From CAWKGC01 sp963849005 (lineage in GTDB: Bacteria > Pseudomonadota > Gammaproteobacteria > Burkholderiales > Usitatibacteraceae): a stretch of DNA of 64,000 nucleotides. A program made the position numbers and the translations under genes. Location: contig CAWKGC010000023.1 in NCBI GenBank assembly GCA_963849005.1, forward strand, positions 796,734 to 860,733. The letters run 5' to 3'. Shown here piece after piece: positions 35,077 through 42,326 of this stretch. How positions within the stretch are numbered: the stretch's first letter is position 1; every line of letters starts with the position of its first letter. Below the pieces are notes generated by a model. The model was not told the origin of the DNA. It ran no database searches and worked only from the letters and a program-made list of their open reading frames with translations.

Positions 35077-36031
35077 ACCCTTGCAGTTCCAACTCCAGCG
35101 GCTTGCCGTCCGCGCCGAGCACCGAAACGCCGCGGCCCTTGTGCATGCGGCCGATGCGCGTAAGCGGCACGTCGAGCATGTCGGCCAGGTCTTCCATGCT
35201 CTCGCGCGCGTTGGTGGGCGCGGTGAAGCACAGTTCGTAATCGTCCCCGCCCGCAAGCACGGCGCGCAGCCCCTCGTCGGTGGCGACATGGCGCCTGCCG
35301 ATCGCCGACAGCGGGATCAGCGGCGTTTCGATGGTGGCGCCCAGTCCCGAGAGCGCGCAGATATGGCCGAGGTCGCCGACCAGGCCGTCGGAAATGTCGA
35401 TTGCGGCAGTGGCCACGCCCCGCAGTGCCTGTCCGAGCTTCACGCGCGGCGTCGGCTCATACAGGCGCATGACCGCATTGCGGTAATCGTCTTCGTCGAG
35501 CGCGATGCGGCCGTTGCGGTGCGCCACCGCGAGTGCGGCATCGCCGAGCATGCCCGACACCCAGATGTCCTCGCCGACACGCGCGCCGCTGCGCTTGAGC
35601 GCGGCGCCTGCCGGCACTTCGCCGAAGATGGTCACGGTCAGCGTGAGCGGGCCGCGCGTGGTGTCCCCGCCGATGAGCGACACCTCGAACTCGTCGGCAA
35701 GGTCGTAGAAGCCCTTGGCGAACGCTTCCAGCCAGTCGTGGTCGATCTCGGGAACGGTGAGCGCCAGCGTGGCCCAATAGGGCATCGCGCCCATGGCCGC
35801 CATGTCGGAAAGGTTCACGGCGAGCGCCTTGTGGCCGAGCGTTTCCGGGTCGACGTCGGGGAAGAAATGCGTGCCCGATACCATCGTGTCGGTCGAGACC
35901 GCGAGGTCCATGCCGTTGGACACGCGCACCAGCGCGCAGTCGTCGCCGACGCCGAGCACGGCGTTGCGGGCGGGACGCGCAAAGTGGCGGGCGATGACGT
36001 CGAATTCGGGGGAAGCGGGAGTGGTGCCCAT
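35054..36031 (-). CDS. thiL: Thiamine-monophosphate kinase
   Basis: ThiL phosphorylates thiamine monophosphate to thiamine pyrophosphate. From ATG 36031 (MGTTPASPEFD) the protein has 325 residues, the usual length. Motifs: VLGVGDDCALV (residues about 25-35), AVSTDTMVSGTHFFPD, LAVNLSDMAAMGA (Mg/ATP site), LIGGDTTRGPL and DISDGLVGDLGH. An ATG at 36046 is also possible. In this sequence the reading frame is continuous with nusB upstream, with no stop between, giving an apparent NusB-ThiL fusion of 487 residues. Confidence 0.92.
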   Translation of the reverse strand: MGTTPASPEFDVIARHFARPARNAVLGVGDDCALVRVSNGMDLAVSTDTMVSGTHFFPDVDPETLGHKALAVNLSDMAAMGAMPYWATLALTVPEIDHDWLEAFAKGFYDLADEFEVSLIGGDTTRGPLTLTVTIFGEVPAGAALKRSGARVGEDIWVSGMLGDAALAVAHRNGRIALDEDDYRNAVMRLYEPTPRVKLGQALRGVATAAIDISDGLVGDLGHICALSGLGATIETPLIPLSAIGRRHVATDEGLRAVLAGGDDYELCFTAPTNARESMEDLADMLDVPLTRIGRMHKGRGVSVLGADGKPLELELQGFDNFAPA

Positions 36032-36042
36032 GGCTGTGCCTT

Positions 36043-36517
36043 TCATTGCCCGGCGCGACTTGCCGGAATTGCCGGCATCCTGCCCGGCCAATGTGTCATT
36101 GCCGCGACTCTCGCCGGGCCGGATCTCGGGCGCGAGGCGGTCCAGCACGCCGTTCACGTACTTGTGGCCGTCGGTGCCGCCGAAACGCTTGGCGAGTTCT
36201 ATCGCTTCGTTGATCACGACGCGGTACGGCACATCCGGCGCATGCATCAATTCGAAACAGCCGACCAGCAGGACCGCCTTTTCCACCGGGCTCATCTGCT
36301 CCCAGCTCCGGGCAAGGTGCGGCTGGATGCGCGCGCGCAATGCCTCGATCTCGCGGATCACTCCCGAGACCAGGCGCTCGAGCATCTCGTCGTCGGCCTG
36401 GTCGAAGCCGTCGAGCTCCTTCAGGTGATCGATGATTTCCGCGGCGTCGCCGCCCGCGTACTGGTACTGGTACAGCCCCTGGATGGCAAGCTCGCGCGCG
36501 CGGCGCCGCGACTTCAC
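36043..36517 (-). CDS. nusB: Transcription antitermination factor NusB (reads in frame into thiL)
   Basis: NusB binds boxA with S10 in rRNA antitermination. It starts at GTG 36517, overlapping the ribH stop (GTGA). Conserved blocks: SRRRARELAIQGLYQYQYAG at the N-terminus, WEQMSPVEKAVLLVGCFEL and VVINEAIELAKRFGGTDGHK. The NusB homology ends at LAPEIRP (about residue 131). The frame then stays open through a 26-residue low-homology stretch into ThiL. A shift of one base would instead end nusB at a TGA overlapping the ATG at 36046, a normal four-base overlap, and the end given here assumes that. A real fusion cannot be excluded. Confidence 0.88.
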
Positions 36518-36984
36518 CCCGCCACCGACTTCAACAGGTTGGCCATTTCCACCGCGACCCTCGCCGCTTCCGCGCCCTTGACCGGGGCGCGGACCAGGGC
36601 CTGCTCCTCGGTGCTGGTGGTGAGTATCCCGTTGGCCACCGGAACGCCGGTTTCCAGCTGCACCTCGAGCACGCCGCGCGCGCTCTCGTTGGACACCAGC
36701 TCGAAATGGTAGGTCTCGCCGCGCACCACTGCGCCAAGCGCGACCAGCGCATCGTACTTGAGGCCGAACCCGCGCCGCTCGAGCGCGAGCGATTGAAGCG
36801 CGAGCGGGATCTCGAGCGCGCCGGGTACGCTCACCACATCGATGTCGGCGGCGGCCACGCCGAGTTCGAGCAATTCGCGGTCGCAGGCGGTGAGGAGCAG
36901 CTTCACGATCTCCTCGTTGAAGCGGCTCCAGACGACGGCGATGCGCAGCCCCGTGCCGTCGAGATTCGAATCGATCGAGTTCAT
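36514..36984 (-). CDS. ribH: 6,7-dimethyl-8-ribityllumazine synthase
   Basis: RibH condenses 5-amino-6-ribitylaminouracil with dihydroxybutanone phosphate, the penultimate step of riboflavin synthesis; the enzyme forms pentamers or 60-mers. It has 156 residues, with AVVWSRFNEEIVKLLL near the N-terminus, VPGALEIPLA, LGAVVRGETYHFELVSNESA (active-site His) and PVANGILTT. Its ATG overlaps the ribB stop (ATGA), and its stop overlaps the nusB GTG. Confidence 0.96.
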   Translation of the reverse strand: MNSIDSNLDGTGLRIAVVWSRFNEEIVKLLLTACDRELLELGVAAADIDVVSVPGALEIPLALQSLALERRGFGLKYDALVALGAVVRGETYHFELVSNESARGVLEVQLETGVPVANGILTTSTEEQALVRAPVKGAEAARVAVEMANLLKSVAG

Positions 36985-38099
36985 ACCGCCTTCACCTGTT
37001 TCATGTCGTCCGGGGAAAGGTATTCGACGACTTCCAGCCCGAAGCCGGACATGCTCGGGATGCGCTTGGGCCTGGCGAGGACGCGCATCTTGCCCACGCC
37101 GAGGTCCTTGAGGATCTGGGCGCCGATGCCGTGCAGCCGCGGGTCCCATTTTCGCGTGCCGCGATCCTTCGGCGCGTCGCCCAGATAGCGCTCGAGCAAC
37201 TGCGAGCCGCGTTCCGTGCGCCGCAGCAGGACGATCACGCCCTCTTTCGCGTGCGCCACCATGCGCATCGCGTCCTGCACGCCATAGGCGTGCCGCCCGG
37301 GATCGAAGTCGAACAGGTCGAGGGAGTTGAAGGGCTCGTGCACGCGGACGAGCGTGGGACGGTCGGCGGAGATCTCGCCGCGCGCCAGCGCGAAATGCGC
37401 CTCGTCGCCGGTCTTGTCGTGATAGACGCACAGGCGGAACGGGCCGTAAGGCGTGGTGATGGCCTTCTCCGCGACCCGCTCGACCAGCGTTTCGGTCTCG
37501 CTGCGGTGGCGGATGAGGTCCGCGATCGTGCCGATCTTCAGCCCGTGCGTCCGGGCGAACTCGATGAGGTCGGGAAGCCGGGCCATCTCGCCATCCTCGC
37601 GGACCACTTCGCAGATCACCGCCGCGGGCGTGAGTCCGGCGAGGCCGGCCAGGTCGCAGCCCGCTTCGGTATGCCCGGCGCGCATCAGCACGCCGCCTTT
37701 TTGCGCCATGACCGGGAAGATGTGGCCGGGCTGCACGAGGTCCTCGGGCCTGGCATGCCTGGCAACGGCAGCGCGCACCGTGCAGGCGCGGTCCGCCGCC
37801 GATATCCCGGTCGTCACTCCGCTGGCGGCCTCGATCGACAGGGTGAAAGCCGTGCCGTGCGGCGAGCGGTTGTCCGTCACCATGAGCGGCAGCTTCAATT
37901 GCCGGCACCTCTCCTCGTCGAGCGTGAGGCAGACGAGGCCGCGGCCGAAGCGCGCCATGAAATTGATCGCCTCGGGCGTGACGAAGTCCGCGGCAAGCAC
38001 GAGGTCGCCCTCGTTCTCGCGGTCCTCGGCATCGACCAGCACGACCATGCGGCCGTGGCGCAACTCTTCGATGATGTCGTGGGTGGGGCTCATGGTCAT
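36981..38099 (-). CDS. ribB: 3,4-dihydroxy-2-butanone 4-phosphate synthase with inactive-looking GTP cyclohydrolase II domain
   Basis: The N-terminal 205 residues are RibB, which makes dihydroxybutanone phosphate from ribulose 5-phosphate: DAEDRENEGDLVLAADFVTP (acidic Mg site) and MRAGHTEAGCDLAGLAG are intact. The C-terminal 165 residues align with GTP cyclohydrolase II (RibA), but the zinc-binding Cys-x10-Cys-x-Cys is missing. The corresponding region reads VRVHEPFNSLDLFDFD. This is therefore a RibBX-type protein, and a separate RibA must be encoded elsewhere. The start could be the ATG at 38099 or 38093. It is coupled to ribH by an ATGA overlap. Confidence 0.92.
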   Translation of the reverse strand: MTMSPTHDIIEELRHGRMVVLVDAEDRENEGDLVLAADFVTPEAINFMARFGRGLVCLTLDEERCRQLKLPLMVTDNRSPHGTAFTLSIEAASGVTTGISAADRACTVRAAVARHARPEDLVQPGHIFPVMAQKGGVLMRAGHTEAGCDLAGLAGLTPAAVICEVVREDGEMARLPDLIEFARTHGLKIGTIADLIRHRSETETLVERVAEKAITTPYGPFRLCVYHDKTGDEAHFALARGEISADRPTLVRVHEPFNSLDLFDFDPGRHAYGVQDAMRMVAHAKEGVIVLLRRTERGSQLLERYLGDAPKDRGTRKWDPRLHGIGAQILKDLGVGKMRVLARPKRIPSMSGFGLEVVEYLSPDDMKQVKAV

Positions 38100-38116
38100 G
38101 GCATCGGCCGGGGAAC

Positions 38117-38716
38117 TCACGCTTGCGGCGCGCGTTCGCCCAGCATCCTTTCGACGTATCTTGCAATGATATCGACTTCGAGATTGACGCGCGAACCCGC
38201 GGCGAGGTTGCGGAAGGTGGTCACGGCGCGCGTATGCGGGATGATGTTCACGGAAAACCGGGCTCCCTCGACTGCATTCACGGTCAGGCTCACGCCATCG
38301 ACCGCGATGGAGCCCTTGGCCGCGATGTACCTTCCCAGCGCCGGCGGCGCCTCGATCTCGAGCAGCCAGCTGCCGCCGAGGTCGCGCCAGGTCGCCACCG
38401 TGCCCACGCCGTCGACGTGCCCGCTCACCAGGTGCCCGCCCAGCCGGTCGGCAAGCGTGAGCGATCTTTCGAGGTTCACTTCGCGCCCCGCTTCGAGCCC
38501 CGTCGTCACCTTGAGCGTCTCGCGCGAGACGTCGGCGCAGATGGCATTGCCGGACAGCTCGACTGCGGTGAGGCAAACCCCCTGCACCGCGATGCTCTCG
38601 CCGATCGCCGCGCGATCGAGCCCGAGCGCGCCGGTCTCGATGGTCATGCGCACATCCGACCCCCGCGCCTCGCAGCTGGCGATGCGTCCGGTGGCTGCAA
38701 CGAGTCCGGTGAACAT
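38117..38716 (-). CDS. ribE: Riboflavin synthase, alpha subunit
   Basis: Riboflavin synthase dismutates two 6,7-dimethyl-8-ribityllumazine molecules to riboflavin and the RibH substrate. The 199 residues comprise two similar barrels. The N-terminal barrel begins with the invariant MFTGLVAATG and includes SIAVQGVCLTAVE. The second has GHLVSGHVDGVGTV and SIAVDGVSLTVNAVEG. The C-terminal helix (LEVDIIARYVERML) mediates trimerisation. It lies 14 bases after ribD and 17 bases before ribB. Confidence 0.96.
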   Translation of the reverse strand: MFTGLVAATGRIASCEARGSDVRMTIETGALGLDRAAIGESIAVQGVCLTAVELSGNAICADVSRETLKVTTGLEAGREVNLERSLTLADRLGGHLVSGHVDGVGTVATWRDLGGSWLLEIEAPPALGRYIAAKGSIAVDGVSLTVNAVEGARFSVNIIPHTRAVTTFRNLAAGSRVNLEVDIIARYVERMLGERAPQA

Positions 38717-38730
38717 TTCCGTCTTTTCCT

Positions 38731-39816
38731 TCAGGCCAGGCGCGCGGTGATGCGCAGGTCTTCGCCCACCTGCCGCACTTCGCGGAACGTGAGCCGCATG
38801 CGGTCCTCGACCGAGGCGAGTTCGGGCAGGGCGAACAGCCCCATGCCCGTGTCGCCGAAAAGCGAGGGCGCGATGTAGGCGATGATTTCGTCGATGACAC
38901 CGGCACGCAGCAGCGAGCCGTTGAGCTTCGCGCCGGTCTCCACCAGCACGTCATTCAATCCTTCGGCGCCCAGCGCCTGGGCAGCGGCGGCAAGGTCGGT
39001 CTTGGCTCCCTGCTTCGCGACCACGATGACCTTGGCGCCGAGCGCCTCGAGCGCATGGCGCTTCGCGGCATCGTCGCTCACGGTGATCACCAGCAGGTTG
39101 CCGCCCTCGAGCAACGCGGCGCCCGGCGCGAGGTCGAGGCGGCTGTCGATCACGGCCTTGAGCGGCTGGCGCGTGCAGGCGGCATCGCGCACGGTGAGGC
39201 GCGGATTGTCCCGCTGCACCGTGCCGATGCCGGTGAGCACGGCGCAGGATTCGGCGCGCAGACGGTGGACATCGCGCCGTGCCGCCTCGCCGGTGATCCA
39301 CTGGCTCCTGCCGTTGGCGAGCGCGGTGCGGCCGTCGAAGGTCGAGGCGACCTTCAAGCGCATCCACGGACGCCCACGCGAGACGCGCGCAATGAAGCCG
39401 CGGTGCGCCTCGCGCGCTTCCGCCGCCATCAGCCCGGCCTCGGTGCGGATGCCGGCCGCTGCAAGTTGCCTGAGACCCTCTCCCCTGTTCCGCGGATCCG
39501 GGTCCTCGATTGCCGCGACCACTCGCGCAAGCCTCGCGGCGACCAGCGCCACCGTGCAAGGCGGCGTGCGGCCGTGGTGATTGCAGGGCTCGAGCGTGAC
39601 ATAGGCCGTCGCGCCTTCCGGGGACTCGCTGCAGGCGGCCAGCGCGACAGCCTCCGCATGGGGGCCGCCGGCCCTGGCATGCCAGCCCTCGCCGATGATG
39701 CGCCCGCCCCTGGCGATGACGCAGCCGACGCTGGGATTTGGCGTGGCGGTGTCGCGGCCGTTGCCGGCCAGTGCCAGGGCGCGCGCCATGAAAGCGTGAT
39801 CGACGGCGGAGAACAT
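38731..39816 (-). CDS. ribD: Bifunctional pyrimidine deaminase / reductase RibD
   Basis: RibD carries out the deamination and NADPH-dependent reduction steps of riboflavin synthesis. The 361-residue protein has an N-terminal cytidine-deaminase-like zinc domain (PNPSVGCVIARGG, GGPHAEAVAL, LEPCNHHGRTPPC, with His, Cys and Cys ligands) to about residue 145. A C-terminal reductase domain follows (RPWMRLKVASTFDGRTA, ITGEAARRDVHRLRAESCAV, VETGAKLNGSLL). It lies four bases after nrdR, an arrangement common in proteobacteria. Confidence 0.96.
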   Translation of the reverse strand: MFSAVDHAFMARALALAGNGRDTATPNPSVGCVIARGGRIIGEGWHARAGGPHAEAVALAACSESPEGATAYVTLEPCNHHGRTPPCTVALVAARLARVVAAIEDPDPRNRGEGLRQLAAAGIRTEAGLMAAEAREAHRGFIARVSRGRPWMRLKVASTFDGRTALANGRSQWITGEAARRDVHRLRAESCAVLTGIGTVQRDNPRLTVRDAACTRQPLKAVIDSRLDLAPGAALLEGGNLLVITVSDDAAKRHALEALGAKVIVVAKQGAKTDLAAAAQALGAEGLNDVLVETGAKLNGSLLRAGVIDEIIAYIAPSLFGDTGMGLFALPELASVEDRMRLTFREVRQVGEDLRITARLA

Positions 39817-39820
39817 GGCC

Positions 39821-40273
39821 TCAGCGGTCGCGGACCTCGCGGATCGCGTCCCGGAAGTCCTCGACGTCGGAGAAGCTGCGGTACACGGAGGCGAAGCGGA
39901 TGTAGGCGACCTTGTCCAGCTTGCGCAGTTCCTCCATCACCATTTCGCCGATGCGCCGCGAATCGAGCTCGCGCTCGCCCAGCGCCAGCAGCTTCTGCTC
40001 GATGCGCTCGATCGCCGCGTCGACGAGCTCGGTGGTGACCGGGCGCTTGTGCAGCGCGCGCTGGAAACTCGTGTTCAGCTTGGCCCGGGAAAAATCCTCG
40101 CGCTCGCCGTTGGTCTTGACGATCTGCGGCATGCGCAACTCCGCCGTCTCGTAGGTCGTGAAGCGCTTGCTGCACACCTGGCAGCGGCGGCGGCGGCGGA
40201 TGCTCGCGCCATCCTCGCTCACCCGGGAATCGATGACCTGGGTGTCGTCTTCGCCGCAGAACGGGCATTTCAC
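39821..40273 (-). CDS. nrdR: Ribonucleotide reductase regulator NrdR
   Basis: NrdR represses ribonucleotide reductase genes according to the ATP/dATP level. The 150-residue protein begins with the zinc ribbon CPFCGEDDTQVIDSR and CQVCSKRFTTYE (two CxxC pairs, residues 3-6 and 31-34). An ATP-cone domain follows (VKTNGEREDFSRAKLNTSF). It sits 10 bases after glyA and directly before ribD. Confidence 0.97.
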   Translation of the reverse strand: MKCPFCGEDDTQVIDSRVSEDGASIRRRRRCQVCSKRFTTYETAELRMPQIVKTNGEREDFSRAKLNTSFQRALHKRPVTTELVDAAIERIEQKLLALGERELDSRRIGEMVMEELRKLDKVAYIRFASVYRSFSDVEDFRDAIREVRDR

Positions 40274-40283
40274 TTGTGCGCCC

Positions 40284-41558
40284 TCACTTCATTCCGTACG
40301 AGGCGTGCATCGCCGGGCCGTAGACCGGAAACCTCGCGCAAAGCGCGTTCACCGCGGCCCCGGCCTTCGCCAGGCTCGCCGCGTCTGCCGGCGCTTCGAG
40401 CACGTCGGCGATCAGGTTCGCCACCTGCTCGGCCTCGGCTTCCCTGAAACCACGCGTGGTCATCGCCGGGGAGCCGATGCGAATGCCGCTGGTGACGAAA
40501 GGCTTTTCGGGGTCGTTCGGGATGGAGTTCTTGTTGACCGTGATGTGCGCCGAGCCCAGCGCCGATTCGGCGTCCTTGCCGGTGATCTTCTTGGCGCGCA
40601 AGTCGACCATGAACATGTGGCAATCGGTGCGGCCGGAGACGATCCGCAGGCCGCGCTTGGCGAGCGTGGTCGCCATCTGCCGGGCATTGGCAATGACTTG
40701 CGACTGGTAGCCCTTGAACGACGGCTGCAGCGCCTCGTGGAAAGCAACGGCCTTGGCTGCTATCACGTGCATCAGCGGGCCGCCCTGCAGCGACGGGAAG
40801 ATCGCCGAATTGAGCGCCTTCTCGTGCTCGGGCGCGGCGAGGATGAAGCCGCCGCGCGGGCCGCGCAGCGTCTTGTGCGTGGTGCTGGTGACGAAGTCCG
40901 CGATGCCCACCGGGCTCGGGTACACGCCTGCGGCCACCAGGCCCGCGTAGTGCGCCATGTCGGCCAGCAACAGCGCGCCGACCTCGTCCGCGATATCGCG
41001 GAATTTCTGCCAGTCGATGACGAGTGCGTAAGCGGACGCGCCAGCGACGATCATCTTCGGGTTGAATTCGATGGCGAGCCTGCGCACTTCGTCGTAGTCG
41101 ATCTCCTCGGCCGCGTTCAGGCCATACGCGATCGCGTGGTAGAGCTTGCCGGAAATGTTGACGCTGGCGCCGTGGGTCAGGTGACCGCCGTGGGCGAGCG
41201 ACATGCCGAGGATGCGGTCGCCGGGCTTCAACATCGCGGTGTACACCGCCTGGTTCGCCTGCGAGCCGGAATGCGGCTGCACGTTGGCGTAGCCCGCGCC
41301 GAAGAGCTTCTTCAAGCGCTCGATCGCCAAGGCCTCGGCGACGTCGACGAACTGGCAGCCGCCGTAATAGCGCTTGCCCGGATAGCCCTCGGCGTACTTG
41401 TTGGTCAGCACGCTTCCCTGCGCCTGCATCACCGCGGGGCTGGCGTAGTTCTCGGAGGCGATCAGCTCGATGCCCTCCTCCTGCCGGCGGTATTCCTGTT
41501 GCGAGGCCTGCCAGATCTCGGGGTCGACCTGGGCGATCGTGCTGGAATCGGGGAACAT
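40284..41558 (-). CDS. glyA: Serine hydroxymethyltransferase
   Basis: GlyA interconverts serine and glycine with tetrahydrofolate, using PLP. The 424-residue protein has the PLP lysine at position 229 in TSTTHKTLRGPRGG, the same residue number as in E. coli. It also has ELIASENYASPAVM, NVQPHSGSQANQAVY and ITVNKNSIPNDP. It is the first gene of the long minus-strand operon. The 177 bases upstream are shared with the divergent TRAP transporter genes. No glycine or folate riboswitch was recognised there. Confidence 0.97.
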   Translation of the reverse strand: MFPDSSTIAQVDPEIWQASQQEYRRQEEGIELIASENYASPAVMQAQGSVLTNKYAEGYPGKRYYGGCQFVDVAEALAIERLKKLFGAGYANVQPHSGSQANQAVYTAMLKPGDRILGMSLAHGGHLTHGASVNISGKLYHAIAYGLNAAEEIDYDEVRRLAIEFNPKMIVAGASAYALVIDWQKFRDIADEVGALLLADMAHYAGLVAAGVYPSPVGIADFVTSTTHKTLRGPRGGFILAAPEHEKALNSAIFPSLQGGPLMHVIAAKAVAFHEALQPSFKGYQSQVIANARQMATTLAKRGLRIVSGRTDCHMFMVDLRAKKITGKDAESALGSAHITVNKNSIPNDPEKPFVTSGIRIGSPAMTTRGFREAEAEQVANLIADVLEAPADAASLAKAGAAVNALCARFPVYGPAMHASYGMK

Positions 41559-41627
41559 TCTCGGGAGCGCGCTTTATGCTCTTGGAAAGGCATCAATTTT
41601 AGCATGGCGACCGGCTCCGAACCGGGA

Positions 41628-41654
41628 TTGGAGTGCAGGCATTTCGCCTATAAT
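41628..41654 (+). promoter_or_regulatory. Candidate sigma-70 promoter for the TRAP transporter genes
   Basis: A perfect -10 box TATAAT at 41649-41654, with TTGGAG at 41628-41633 as a possible -35 (15-base spacer, shorter than ideal). The predicted transcript would start near 41661, about 75 bases before the dctQ start. Confidence 0.4.
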
Positions 41655-41735
41655 CACCTCGGAAGTGCACCGGCCGCGGACGCCGAATGCATGCGGATTG
41701 CGGAGAACCCGCCTCGAACCGGAGGAGAAAACGCC

Positions 41736-42326
41736 TTGCAATTCCTGCTCAAGCTGTCCCGGGGCATCGACTGGCTGAACACCTGGGTCGGCCAGCTCAC
41801 GTACTGGCTGGTGCTGCTCGCGGTGCTCATCAGCGCCGGCAACGCGATCATCCGCTACTCATTCGACACCAGCTCCAACGCCTGGCTGGAGCTGCAGTGG
41901 TACCTGTTCTCGGCGATCTTCCTGTTCTGCGCCGGCTACACGCTCTTGCACAACCAGCATGTGCGAATCGACGTCGTCACCGGCCGCTTCTCCAAGCGCG
42001 CCCAGGCGTGGATCGACATCTTCGGCACGGTGGTGTTCCTGTTCCCGATGGCCTTCCTGATCCTGTACCTGTCGGTGCCGATCGCGATCCGCACGTTCAC
42101 GATGAACGAGGTCTCGACGAATGCCGGCGGGCTGCCGATCTGGCCGGCCCGGGTGCTGGTGCCGGTCGGATTCGCGCTGCTCATCGCCCAGGGCCTCTCG
42201 GAACTGATCAAGCGCATCGCCTTCCTGAAGGGACTCATCCCCGACCCGAGCGAGAAGCCGCAGGAAAAGAGCGCCGAACTGGAGCTCGCCGAGGCCATCC
42301 TGCGCGAGCGGGGAGAAAAGGCTTGA
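41736..42326 (+). CDS. dctQ: TRAP transporter small membrane subunit
   Basis: DctQ is the small four-helix membrane partner of DctM in TRAP transporters, which import organic acids with Na+. It has 196 residues and four hydrophobic segments (LTYWLVLLAVLISAGNAIIR near residue 18, LYLFSA-type helix near 55, VVFLFPMAFLILYLSV near 95, VLVPVGFALLIAQGLSELI near 140). The TTG at 41736 was chosen because GGAGGAG lies eight bases before it; an upstream ATG at 41691 is possible but has no ribosome site. Its TGA overlaps the dctM TTG. Confidence 0.88.
   Translation: MQFLLKLSRGIDWLNTWVGQLTYWLVLLAVLISAGNAIIRYSFDTSSNAWLELQWYLFSAIFLFCAGYTLLHNQHVRIDVVTGRFSKRAQAWIDIFGTVVFLFPMAFLILYLSVPIAIRTFTMNEVSTNAGGLPIWPARVLVPVGFALLIAQGLSELIKRIAFLKGLIPDPSEKPQEKSAELELAEAILRERGEKA

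Noticed and set aside
38717..41735. FMN riboswitch or folate/glycine riboswitch upstream of ribD or glyA
   Set aside because: Gaps within the operon are 4-17 bases and the glyA leader shows no recognisable riboswitch core.
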